Source of the DNA: Rhipicephalus microplus
Lineage: Eukaryota; Arthropoda; Arachnida; Ixodida; Ixodidae
Direction: 5' to 3'
Assembly (NCBI RefSeq): GCF_043290135.1
Contig: NC_134701.1
Coordinates: forward strand, 32,267,501-32,331,500
Length of the DNA: 64,000 bases
The position numbers were made by a program, and so were the translations under genes. The notes under the pieces were generated by a model. That model saw nothing but the letters and a program-made list of their open reading frames with translations. It was not told where the DNA came from and ran no database searches. Of the stretch, positions 23,627 to 33,468 are shown piece by piece. Within the stretch, counting starts at the first letter, position 1; each line of letters opens with the position of its first letter.

Positions 23627-26059
23627 ATGGAGAACCTTAAAGTGAAGGAACTCATCCAAATTTGTGAGGAACTCGGCATTACTTTGGGCCGTGCGAAACG
23701 AAAGCAAGCGATCCTTGAGATCATGAAGGATGAGGGACTGTCGACGGAGGAAGTCGATGAGGCCTGGGTGGATATCAAAGCACGCCGTGAGGAGGCTGAA
23801 AGGCGAGAAGTAGAAGCTCGCGAACGTGAAGAAGTTGAAAGGCGCGAACGTCGCGAGGAGGCCGAGAGACAGGAGCGTCTCGAGTTGAAACGACTAGAAT
23901 TGGCAATCCTACAGTGTTCGCAGGCGCCTAGCGTAGCTTCTCCGACGATTCAGGTCAGCGGTTTTAGAATTCGGGACCAACTGCCACCGTTCGTAGTAGG
24001 CGAGGACATGGCGAAGTATCTCGTCAAGTTTGAACACGTCTGTGAGCGAAACGCTTTGGAGCGGCCTCTTTGGGCGCGGAACCTGTTAGCTCTTCTTCCC
24101 GGCGAAGTGTCCGACGCATTAACTTGCTTGTCTAGGGAAGCGTTTGAGAGCTATGACGAGGTTAAGGAAGTGCTCTTGAGACGTTATAAGTTGTCACCCG
24201 AGGCTTTCAGGCAAAGGTTCCGGTATGCTGAAAAGGGGAATGAGTCACACGTTGACTTCGCGTTTCGTCTTAAAGCCGATTTAATTGAATGGCTCAAGGG
24301 CGAAGGTGTTTATGACGACCGCGATAAAGTGGTGGAATGCGTTGCATTGGAGCAATTCTACCGCTGCATCGAGGATAATGTCAGGCTTTGGCTGCAGGAC
24401 AGACTTGGGGACGTACGGTTAAACAAGGCAGCAGAGTTAGCTGAGGAGTATTATACTCGCCGAAAGTTGCACAGCAGGGCAGTGCGCGTTGAAAAGGATG
24501 AGAGAAAAGAGGGCTTTTCAAAGAAACCTGATCAACGGAAACCCGTTCCGCACCGTAATTTCAAAAAGGACCCGTCTCTTACGAAGGACAGTGTAGGGGA
24601 AGGGCAAACAGAAGCGGAGAAATCGAGTGAGGTTTCTACCACACAGGCATTCGAATCGGAAAACAAACGGAAGCCGCTAATCTGCTACAACTGCAAAAAG
24701 GAAGGACACATCGCGAGAAACTGTCAGGAAAAGTTTGCCTTCGCAACGATCCGAGAATCAGAAAAAAACATTCGGTTGTTGGAGCCGTATCTCCAAGAAA
24801 TTAGGGTCAATGAGAAAACGTGCCGAGCACTTAGAGACTCAGCGGCAACCATGGACGTTGTCCATCCTTCATTGGTGTCTCCGGATGACTTCACAGGAGA
24901 ATGCGCGTGGATCAGGCAAGTCGCCGAGGAGCAGAGTGTTCGCTTACCAATCGCCACGGTTGTCATTGAAGGCCCGTTCGGTAAGCTTCGCACCGAAGCG
25001 GCTGTGTCTGCCGCGCTGAACGATCGTTTTCCTTATCTTTTCTCCAACAACTCGGAGCAGCTCCTCAAAGAGCAGGGCAAATCGTTCTTCCCCAGCTTTG
25101 CGTGCATGGCCCTCACGCGATCGCAAGCGCGAAAGCTTTCGCGGAAGCTGGACCTGGTTCCATGCGGTGAACTCTCAAGTGACCTTGTCGGCGGGTCGAC
25201 GGAACCCCAGAAAAGAAAGTTTCCGCATGAGTTATGTGAGCAGTCACGCGAGCGGCCCGTCGCCGACACGACCGGCGCGGTTTCCGGAGAAAGGGGAGAC
25301 GACATGGCGCCATTGAGTCAGAGCGAGAGGGCTGCAACGCTCTCGCCTGTAGCGGAAAGTTGGAGCGAGCTGCCGAGAGTTGATCGAGAGACGCTCATTC
25401 GAGAGCAGAGTGAGGATCTCTCGATTGAAGCGCTAGTGGAAAGCCAAATTGAAGCGCTAGTGGAAAGCCAGAAAAACGCGGCAAAAGTGCTGTCGAAGGA
25501 GCACTACGAGAAATCGGGGAAGAAGCGCGCTTTTGAAGTTGATAATCAGGTAATGCGGCTGCAGCCATCCAAAAGGAACAAGCTTGAGGTTGATTGGGAA
25601 GGGCCCGCCAAAGTATTATCGAAGCCTTGCGATACAAATTATGAGGTGCAAGTAGGAAGGCGGCAGAACAAAATTTACAACTTGATGAAACCCAATGTTC
25701 AACATCATGCGGTCGTAAATCAGCTGTTGAAGGCTTCAGAGGAAGAGGAAGCAGAAAATTTGAGTTCTAGTGAGGTGATCGAAGGGGGATCGAAAGTAAT
25801 CCGGGAGCAGATAAACCTAGAGCCTAGCTTAAGTGAAGGAGGACCTGAGAAAGAGGACCTGAGAAAGATTGTTTCCGAGTTTGGGTATGTGTTGTCGGAC
25901 CGTCCCGGAGACACGACGGTGATCGAACACGATATCGAGCTAAGCGGTGAGGAGTCAATCAGTAGCAAGCCGTATCGTTGTTCCCCTGTGCAACGTCGAA
26001 AGTGTGAGCCGCTCTTGGTGCCGCATAGGTATCGTCGCCTAAAAGTGGCCGGTTACTGA
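23627..26059 (+). CDS. Gag-protease polyprotein with fused integrase and RT remnants
   Basis: 810 codons, uninterrupted. Residues 1-37 resemble a SAP-type DNA-binding helix pair. Residues 50-95 are a charged coiled coil rich in Glu and Arg. Residues about 105-290 form the capsid part, with a SCAN-like stretch (EAFRQRFRYAEKG). A CCHC zinc knuckle (CYNCKKEGHIARNC) sits near 352-365. Near 402-410, LRDSAATMDVVHP occupies the protease active-site place, with DSA instead of DTG or DSG. IEALVESQ is then duplicated in tandem near 603-620. LEVDWEGPAKVLSK near 655 is the integrase C-terminal GPY/F-type module, and IEHDIELSGEE followed by SKPYRCSP near 766-790 is the reverse transcriptase N-terminus. 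Integrase core and RT palm are absent. ATG at 23627 is the first good start. Confidence 0.85.
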   Translation: MENLKVKELIQICEELGITLGRAKRKQAILEIMKDEGLSTEEVDEAWVDIKARREEAERREVEAREREEVERRERREEAERQERLELKRLELAILQCSQAPSVASPTIQVSGFRIRDQLPPFVVGEDMAKYLVKFEHVCERNALERPLWARNLLALLPGEVSDALTCLSREAFESYDEVKEVLLRRYKLSPEAFRQRFRYAEKGNESHVDFAFRLKADLIEWLKGEGVYDDRDKVVECVALEQFYRCIEDNVRLWLQDRLGDVRLNKAAELAEEYYTRRKLHSRAVRVEKDERKEGFSKKPDQRKPVPHRNFKKDPSLTKDSVGEGQTEAEKSSEVSTTQAFESENKRKPLICYNCKKEGHIARNCQEKFAFATIRESEKNIRLLEPYLQEIRVNEKTCRALRDSAATMDVVHPSLVSPDDFTGECAWIRQVAEEQSVRLPIATVVIEGPFGKLRTEAAVSAALNDRFPYLFSNNSEQLLKEQGKSFFPSFACMALTRSQARKLSRKLDLVPCGELSSDLVGGSTEPQKRKFPHELCEQSRERPVADTTGAVSGERGDDMAPLSQSERAATLSPVAESWSELPRVDRETLIREQSEDLSIEALVESQIEALVESQKNAAKVLSKEHYEKSGKKRAFEVDNQVMRLQPSKRNKLEVDWEGPAKVLSKPCDTNYEVQVGRRQNKIYNLMKPNVQHHAVVNQLLKASEEEEAENLSSSEVIEGGSKVIREQINLEPSLSEGGPEKEDLRKIVSEFGYVLSDRPGDTTVIEHDIELSGEESISSKPYRCSPVQRRKCEPLLVPHRYRRLKVAGY

Positions 26060-26764
26060 AGTGGAGCATGTTGCTCCACAGCGCAACTTTGACGTTCGCT
26101 ATCAAAAAAAAAATAAATAAAGGAAAGGTAAACGCTAATGCAGGTGCATTGAGCAGTGCGTTCCAGCTAGTAACTTCTCAACCTTTCGGTTTTCTGGCTG
26201 GCGATTCGGGGCAAAATTTTAGACCTCATCACGACCTGGGCCGAGCGCTCTCGTTCAGAGTAAGCTCAAGGGGCCAACTTTATGTGGTATTCTAATCCGT
26301 TACGTTGTTGTACGTGGGAAAAAAATTGAGTTGTCATTTTAAGGATCTTTTGTCCCACATGTGCCTCTTGATGTAGAGGGAACAAAATTCCGATAGACAC
26401 GTAGATAGGTATATGTTGTACTATACTTTGTCTAGTGTTCTGTCGGGTGACCGAAGGCACTTGCGTGTGTCGTGTGTTGTCTGTTGTCGATCCGTTCTTG
26501 GCAAGTTGCAGAACCATCGACAAGTGCTGAAACCGAAAATGGTCAGAAGAGACGAGCGAAGTTGGCCAGCAAGTTGTGGCGACAAGCCAGTGGAGCTGGG
26601 ATCCGTCGTCAAAAATGGGATGTGTTCCCGGAACAGTCTGGAGCTGTATTCTCCCCATGGCCCTGGAGGCGAACCTGAAGGGACCTGGCGAACGAGCGCA
26701 CCTGACATCCGAGCCCCGTGGAAGCAGCTCGTCTTTCCGGTGCATTGTCTGGCGGCGGGGGTGC
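26060..26764 (+). other. Non-coding 3' interior of element 3
   Basis: No coding signal of the element continues after the stop near 26059, although full-length relatives would have about 2 kb of reverse transcriptase and RNase H here. The last 14 bases are purine-rich (GGCGGCGGGGGTGC) and probably the polypurine tract. Overlapping short open frames on both strands show no domain. Confidence 0.6.
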
Positions 26765-27521
26765 TGTTATGCCAGCGAGTCCTCGTCAAACGTCCGTGCC
26801 TCTGAAAAAGGCAATCTGGGTCAAGGCCAGCCCGCAGTCCGCCTGACGCGAACATCTCGACGGCGTGAACAAGCGCGGCGCCTCCCTGGCCCACGTGCAT
26901 TGAGTCAGCGGCGCACGTGACAGCGAGCCGGCGTCCTCGTGTCTGGTGGTCTGACGCATGGCGCGGCGACCCCCATTGGAGGAATCTGCCCTGACGACCA
27001 GCGGCGCTTCTGATTGGACATTTTGGTTGGACCCGGTGTAAATAAAAGAAGCCCTGCGGCGCGTTGCGATCGGCAGTCCTATGAGAGAGGAGTCCCCATG
27101 TCGGAGAGCCGACATGTGTGTGAGTCAGCGGTCTTAGGCGAAAAGTTGACCTATGTATTAGAGAGGGGAGCTCGGCTCTTCGAGTCTCTGTCGGCCCCAG
27201 TGCCGAAATTGTAACGCCTCTGTATATATGCTGTACATAAACCTTGTTTAACTCACCATCGCCTCGTCCGCTCGTCTTATCAGCTCTGCGCAGAAGCAGT
27301 CGCGTGCTGAGAAACATACGCTACCAAACGGCTGGTGACCTTCCCGGCGGAGTTGAAAGCAGTGGCGCCTTCGGGGCCGTGTCGGCGTCGCCGTCTTTCG
27401 CAACAGTGGTGGCTTCGGCGGGATCGGTCCGTCGTTCGCAACAGTGGAGGTCAGCGGTGGGATTCGGAGGTGGCTTCGCAACAGTGGTGGCAGCGGTGGG
27501 ATCGGGCCGTCGTTCGCAACA
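26765..27521 (+). repeat. 3' LTR of element 3
   Basis: About 98.8% identical by eye to the 5' LTR, with nine substitutions and no gaps seen. It is followed by GTGA, matching the bases before the 5' LTR. The low divergence implies a fairly recent insertion. Confidence 0.92.
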
Positions 27522-28017
27522 GTGATGAATCATTCGTTCATAAAGAACACATTCCAGCATCTGTTATTGAGGCTGTTAAGCCGAATCATCTGAAACTAGC
27601 TCATCCAGGTTTACTTGCTAAATGTCTCGAAGACAAAACTTAGAACCCTAGTTGTTGGATTGTTGTGCGGGGGCACGCTCCAAAACCAAAAAGAAATGTT
27701 TTCCTCGGGCACCAGACCCTGTAAATGTGCACTCTAGATGTTTTGTTCCCTTTAATGATAGCCGTATTGTCTATGCGTATGAGCTGAACCATGTTGGAAT
27801 TTCGCCAGGGCACTGCACAGTGCAGGGCTTACGGGCCTCTGCACCCCTGACCTGCGTCGACAGTACCAAGCTGATACGACTGCATAGCAGGCGACAAATT
27901 TGGCTCACCCGGCAAGACGTTTCAACACAACAAGAAAAAACTATATTTATGATGCGTATCTGGCTGGTAACGATTGAACGAGTCTGTAAATTTGCTGTTA
28001 TCTCGTTGTACTTTTGA

Positions 28018-29123
28018 AGAAATACAGATTTTCAACCTTAAATGTGATTATCTTGAAACATGTTTTCTTTTGTACTTTTGTTTGTTTCTCAGCAACTACA
28101 GTATTTAGAATTCCGGATTCCGGCCAGTATTCAAATAACGTAATTGAGATTATGCTGAAGCATAATTATTATTGTGTGAGGAAGTGCTTTTATGCAACAC
28201 GATATTTAATAGCTATTATCAAGTGATAATTAAACACCTGAAGTAACAAATTTATAAAAAAATGGGCATTACAATTTTCAGTGCTAAACCTGCTGCAGTA
28301 AGAAGTGAAATGGCTCATGATCACAATGATAGTGAAATAATTACTGAAGGTTTTATGGTTATGAAAAAAAAGGTATATAAACTTCGCCTAATGTATATGG
28401 CAAGTACGGCTTACCCTGTTCCCTTCATTTATAATTAAATATTTTTATAAACTTGTAAGCAGCCTGAGAGCCGTGCAACACTGGCGAACTTGTTAGCCGT
28501 GACAGAACAGACAGCTTGCTGTGCGAGTTTTTGCATTCCGGCGAACGATATCGTTCCATGGTGAGCGGTGCTTGACATCCAGAATTTTTTTCTTTTAGCT
28601 TGGCACCGAAATTGAACAAATTTCAGCGGCTGAAAATTCGGTAGAAGGCAGCGTCTTCACTCCATGTAGCAGATGACATCACAGACACCATGGCAAAATG
28701 CCGGTCGCCAGTGGTGGGAGGGGCTTATAGCCAGAAACTTCTAAAGGTCGTTTAGCCCCGAAATACTCTTGCGCAGTCTACTCTTCATTTATGTAGAGAC
28801 GCAGTGGACCCTCCACCTTTATTTCCCGCTGTAAACCACAGTGGCTCCTAAATTCGTGTTCAGGTATATATATATATATATTTGTTGACCTACACTGCTA
28901 ATACATTAGGTAACGTCGAAAAAAGCTGAAAGCTGTTTTTTCGTGCCTCGTGCCTGTTCCGATTACGTTTCCCCGTTTGTTTTCCCCAGCAGTAGTGTGC
29001 GAGTTCTATCTTAAATTGACATTCATTCAATCAACTAACTGAACGTGAGGTATACATTTCACGACAAAGTGCATCCCCATAACAAAAACTCACAAATGAT
29101 TCACAAACTCACAAAAGCATTCG
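28018..29123. other. Stretch without a recognisable gene
   Basis: AT-rich DNA with a short (TA)n at about 28865-28880. Further 3' exons of the P-type transposase at 29.1 kb would be expected here on the minus strand, but I cannot recognise any. Confidence 0.4.
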
Positions 29124-29858
29124 TTAAAGTTCTACAACAAATACACAACAAGAAAACAATAGAAGAAAAAAATAAAAAGGAGCTGCAAAACCTACCAGGC
29201 CATCAGGAGTGTTGAAGTCGTGGAGGAGCAAGTTGTTGCGAAGACACTTTATGAGATGCGGAAAGTCAGAAAGGAAGTGTACATAGTGATTGCTGTCTTT
29301 GGGGTGCCTCATTCTGCATTGAATGTTCTCAGACGTTGCCTCAATTCCCAGTACCTTCCACATGTTCCTGTTCTAAGTCGCACCGTCGCAAGTGACAAAG
29401 TCCACGAAAAGACCTGCATCTTCTGCATGCAATACAGCCCCAAGCAGAATTTTCGCGAGGAGCTGTCCTTTAACGTTTCCGTGTGTTGCGAACACTGTTA
29501 GGGCTTGTGTCCACTTGCTTGTGAAAAATGCAAACATAATCGCCATGCCATGGTCGCATGGCTCACTTCTAGCTTTTTTTGATGTTAAATGGCCTAGATC
29601 AACCAAAACTTCAATAGTGGCGGCGGATGTGACTGGAAAGTGTTCCGATAGTTTCAATTCATCAATCAGCTTCGTGTCGCTTAAAGATGTCCATCGATCT
29701 TGTCTTTTTTTTAGAGCACTCAGAACCCTTGTGCAGAAACCGAACACCATCTCGTACGAGTTCAGATGCTTTCTCAACGTGTCTTCACTTGGCAGGACTA
29801 AGATCTTGTTGCTTTTCATGTATTTGTATAGCTTTGCACTTTTCGTCTTCATGAGCAT
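29124..29858 (-). pseudogene. P-type transposase catalytic region with one nonsense codon
   Basis: Two open pieces (29858-29376 and 29363-29124) share one frame and are separated by a TAG at 29375-29373, which replaces the Trp expected after CDGAT. Conserved THAP9/P blocks are visible: LPSEDTLRKHL, DELKLSEHF, GHLTSKKARSEPCDHGMA, FATHGNVKGQLLAKILL, VDFVTCDGAT, MWKVLGIEA and HFLSDFPHLIKCLRNNLL. Near 29196 the coding sequence runs into TG|GTAGGT, a plausible 5' splice site, and the residues after it (poly-Phe/Leu) look like intron translation. The next exon was not found. Confidence 0.85.
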
Positions 29859-30993
29859 GACACTCTAAAATCCAATTCTGAAAGAATTCAATCCCCTGGT
29901 ACTCGCTCGCTTGGAAGCACGGAAATAATGTATTGCTGCTTCTCTTTGCTTTGGAGGCATTTCACTAATACATTCTTCAAAAGTGCCTTATTTTATAGCT
30001 TTGTTCTGCTTCACCATATCTCTCAGTTTTGATTTCAAGTTTTACACCCGTACAAGTAGTCGACGATTTTGTTGTTTCAAGTTTTTCGCTTGGCGACAAA
30101 TGGCTCGCTTTGCAGAAGTGGCACCAGTAGCAGCAGCGGTACGTATCACCTTGTATTTTGTCCTGATCAGGGACAGCATTGCTTTAGTGCATAGTCGGCA
30201 TTTTATACCTGCACAGGTAAAAAAAAAGGTCTGACTAAATGTTTACGCACCACAGACAGACACACGCACACGCGTGCACACACAGACGCTCACCCACAAT
30301 TACTAGCATCAACGCAGACACTCTCATCCATAAAGCTTTTTCGATTTGAGAGGAGTAATGAGAAGAACATTAACTCACAGTAATGTTAACACGTGATAAA
30401 TTACACTTTGGTTCTTTTTCTTTTATTTTCGTGATATCAAGTATATACATGAAATCTAAACTTGTGCGATATTTTTTTATTCCTCTGTAATAGAAACATC
30501 TCTGTCCTTTAGCAATTAAAACATGCAAATGGAAATGGGTTGTAGATATTGGTGCAGTTTCGATGCATATATTTTGGCAGCTTGATCAAAATAGCCATAA
30601 ATTTTATCAAAACGTCCCTTTCCTATACCTTTAATTTAAGCTCTGTTCGTATCGGCGAAGTATATAGTGTGAAGGTGTGGTACCTACTTACCTACGTCAG
30701 GAACCACACCTTCACAGCTTCTGCTGTAAAACGCTTCTCCATGGCATCTGATGTTCCGTCTTGACACAAATGTCTCAAGTGGGCCATCATGAGGTTCATT
30801 TTTCTTTATAGCGCCAGGGCATAAAGAAGCTACGTCGATATTTTTTTCATGTTTGCCTCTGCCTGTGCAAAAGATAGACTCCATTTTTTGTCTCAAGGAC
30901 TGCCATTTAGATCTGTTCAGCAGAGAAGTCCATCTTCGTCTTGTTTCAGGAATATAACTTTGTCATGGGATATTTCCGAAGGCAGTATTAGTG

Positions 30994-31136
30994 CGGTTGA
31001 CTGGGCTAGTTGGTATGGCATACTTGGGTTTTAGCAGCGCTAAAAATGCACAAAAGACAAGAAAGGGACGAGACAAGCACTGCTTGTCTCGTCCCTTTCT
31101 TGTCTTTTGTGCATTTTTAGCGCTGCTAAAACCCAA
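30994..31136 (+). repeat. Foldback insertion: 57-bp perfect inverted repeat with 12-bp duplication
   Basis: Arms 31023-31079 and 31081-31137 are exact reverse complements with one spacer base. They are preceded by about 29 unpaired bases (GGTTGACTGGGCTAGTTGG and following). The whole piece is flanked by GCAGTATTAGTG at 30982-30993 and 31137-31148, so it is an insertion with a 12-bp target duplication. The last arm base is shared with the duplication. Confidence 0.9.
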
Positions 31137-31425
31137 GCAGTATTAGTGTGGAGGTGGCATAGAAGACACCATGAACATGCGGGAACTGCAGGGCCCTCCA
31201 TCTGGAGGTTGACGGCATTGTCAGAGTAAGAAGGGCTCGTCTTTTTTCATTTGTGTAGCCGCCTTGTGTCTTCAAATTGCAGTCCAATCACGGGATACGC
31301 TGCCGACTTCACACACTTTGCATGTCTCTCTGTCAAGCTCGCAATGCCAGAGGATTTTTTTTCTCCTCGCACTTGGCCGTTGATGGCCCCAGGCATCTCG
31401 TTTGGCATGCTGAGGATTTGTCGTA

Positions 31426-31776
31426 TTATTCGTCTCCATGCCACCCACCTCCCCCGTCGGGACGTTGTTCTCCGCTGAGTATAGCAGGCACTGCTCCGAC
31501 TGCAAGCTTTGGCCGGTCACGGGGCAACCTGACCTCTCTACCCCCTATAATGTGCACGAAGTCTCGAAGAACATGGTGCGGCTCGAAATGTGCCTCGCAG
31601 ACCACACCTGAATTTTTCATATGCCCTCTCGGCAAGCGTAAGCTGTATTCCCATTTCTCCCTCTGGGTCGGACAAGTTGGAACGGTGAATAGCGAACACT
31701 TAGTGCCTTCAGTCGATCCTCTGTAGTTAACCCTGCATCCGGGCACACAGCAGTGGCCTTCCCACGTTGGTTTCAT
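31426..31776 (-). pseudogene. THAP domain of P-type transposase
   Basis: A 116-residue frame. The zinc-binding C2CH pattern is visible as CCVPGC near the start and VCEAHF near residue 59, with a Trp (EKWEYSL) between them and GAVPAIL at the end, matching the AVPxxF box of THAP domains. This domain binds DNA sequence-specifically and in P-type transposases recognises the element ends. The start Met at 31776 fits the usual position just before the first Cys pair. The coding sense continues downstream only in broken pieces. Confidence 0.85.
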
Positions 31777-31779
31777 TTA

Positions 31780-32280
31780 TGAAAAGGTGTAACAGGACTT
31801 AAGACTCTCACTTGTACAGAGGGGTCCACATTTGAAAGGGAACACGCGTGTCTGCTCGGCTTCACGTTGGCCCACTGCGGCAACTATGAAGGTTTGCACA
31901 CGAGCAATGTGGACGGCACTTTTTTATCGTCTGCTACAAAAATATAAACACGTTCATCTGCCCATTCCCGCACAACTCGTGATCGCTTTATTTAATGTTA
32001 CACGCCAATAGCTTTCGTCTTTAGTGTCGGGAGAAACACTAAAAACTCAGACAGACGATCCCTGCTTTACCAATATTCAAACCTTCGCGGTTTCCCGCCG
32101 ACCGAAGATCGTCTACTTTCAGTTTTTTTAAGCGAGCTAGTGGGCAGTGATCGCAGGCGAATGTCAAGATCACAGCCGCTGGATGAAAAAGCGTATGATG
32201 CGCTCTTTCATCCAGCGGCCGTGACAGAACATAGTATATTTTGTTTGCTAAAATCTCGGAAGCCATGCTTCTAGGTTTTC
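31780..32280. other. Stretch without a recognisable gene; contains a hairpin
   Basis: No gene is visible. At about 32170-32222 a hairpin of roughly 25 bp can form (ATCACAGCCGCTGGATGAAA pairing with TTTCATCCAGCGGCCGTGAC, one or two mismatches), with a loop around TATGATG. Confidence 0.55.
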
Positions 32281-32324
32281 GTTAAATCCCATGCGGTGGC
32301 GCTGCAAATAAATCCTGAAAATAA

Positions 32325-33323
32325 ATGGTGGCGCTGCAAATAAATTGGTGTCAGAAAGACATGGTTAAAAAGACTGTAAAGTGTTCAGGATGTGGAGTGG
32401 GTTTGAAAGTGGACCCAAATGTAGAACCGGATGGAAAAGAGGCTGACGCGAAGTGTAGGCAATGTGAGGTCGAGGGAAAAATGGAGAAAATGATGGTGGC
32501 CCACAGTGAAATGCTGATGAGAATCGCCGAGCTCGAGACTGCGTTGGCGACAGAGCAAGAGAAAACGAGAGCTATGGGAGAAAGGCCGAAGTCCGCCGAG
32601 GAAGCATTAGCCAAGGGAACAGAAGAGTGGCCTACGGAAAGAACAGTAGGGAACCGGCAACCAGAACGGCGGAGAAGAAAGAGCAAGCAAGTTCGGAAAA
32701 AAAAAAAACAGGTTCAGCTGGTTTAATGGTCGCAAGGCCCCGCTTCAGCGAAGTAGTGGTGGGGCTGGGAGGGGACAAAGCAGCCGGCGTCACAGATGCA
32801 AGTAACCCCCAGGTGCAGGACGCTCCAGCTGAAAAGTCACAGCATGTGATAATCACCGGCGACTCGAATTTAAATCGATGTACAGAAGCCATAAAAGAGA
32901 GGGTAAGAGGAGACAAGAAGGTTGCACTAGGGGCATTCTCAGGACGCAAGCTGGAAGCAGTCATGAGGCAAGCGAGCGCAAAACTCAAAACTACAGCTGA
33001 TAGACGAAACATCGTGATAAGTTCAGGTGGTTTAAACGATGTCTTAAAGATGAATGAATGTGGTAGCAGGACTAGCTGCCACACTGGCGAAAGGCGTCGA
33101 TGACATGCGCGCCACTTCTCCTCAGGTACAGGTAGTGATATGCACGATACCGGAGGTACCGGTGCGTGATGTCGACCTGCAAAGAGCGGTTGTCAACGCA
33201 AACCAAGAGATATGGCGGATGAGTCGAGAGAAAGGCTTTGAGGTTGTTGAAATAAACAGAGAGGTGCATAGGTGGGGGGGGGGGGGTTTCAACGAAACAG
33301 AATTCACTTCGATGGGCGGCTAG
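32325..33323 (+). pseudogene. LINE-B2 ORF1: zinc motif and decayed esterase domain
   Basis: The N-terminus has CSGCGVGLKV and CRQCEVE, a likely Cys4 zinc site, followed by a coiled-coil stretch (MRIAELETALATEQEKT). The esterase blocks are HVIITGDSNLNRC (nucleophile), SSGGLNDVL (GxND) and, in the last frame (33054-33323), EINREVHRW near a G run. Where LINE-B1 has DSIHYS with the catalytic His, this copy reads NETEFTS, so the His is gone. Three frames are used, so the gene is dead. Confidence 0.75.
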
Positions 33324-33468
33324 GTCATGAGGTGGGCTGGCGACTTGCAGGACGCGCAGTAGCTTTTTTGGGGGGCAAGCGGGCCCTTCGGGGTGCAGGA
33401 TAGCTACTAACGAGGAAAACAACCACGGAGACTTTTTGACAGGTGATATGGACAGATAAAATTCCAAA

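Larger units (their letters stand above)
22565..27521 (+). mobile_element. LTR retrotransposon 3: deleted, integrase-before-RT type
   Basis: Two 757-bp LTRs (22565-23321 and 26765-27521) differ at about nine positions. They start TGTT, end AACA, and are flanked by the 4-bp duplication GTGA (22561-22564 and 27522-27525). One 810-codon ORF occupies the interior. A GGCGGCGGGGGTGC tract (26751-26764) precedes the 3' LTR. The catalytic core of integrase and most of reverse transcriptase are missing, so the copy cannot move by itself. The remaining order (Gag, protease, integrase end, RT start) points to Gmr1-like Ty3/gypsy elements, where integrase precedes RT. Confidence 0.85.
22250..28017 (+). 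pseudogene. Mutator-like transposase relic, split by LTR element 3
   Basis: The left part (22250-22560) encodes a block with KRMGPELRKQKK, then YYSWAIRINGARLEGM and AVRFTYLQMASKDINP. The right part (27526-28017) encodes HKEHIPASVIEAVKP, HPGLLAKCLEDKT and APKPKRNVFLGHQ. These match, in order, the conserved C-terminal region of the animal Mutator-like transposase family as I know it. If LTR element 3 and one GTGA copy are removed, the coding phase continues across the insertion point. The relic has several in-frame stops (for example after CLEDKT near 27641) and at least one frameshift. The N-terminal part is not recognisable. Confidence 0.7.
29124..31776 (-). mobile_element. P-element/THAP-type DNA transposon relic
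   Basis: A THAP DNA-binding domain (31776-31430) is followed, on the same strand and in the order expected of P elements and THAP9, by a transposase catalytic region (29858-29124). The middle part (31430-29900) is decayed and interrupted by a 143-bp palindromic insertion. I did not identify terminal inverted repeats, so the outer limits are those of the coding evidence only. Confidence 0.75.

Noticed and set aside
30240..30310. CRISPR-like or satellite array in the CA-rich stretch
   Set aside because: Only irregular CACACA/CGCACACG motifs, with no repeat-spacer structure.
33271..33285. Real frameshift by programmed slippage at the G run
   Set aside because: The gene is already broken elsewhere; homopolymer length may also be a sequencing or assembly error.
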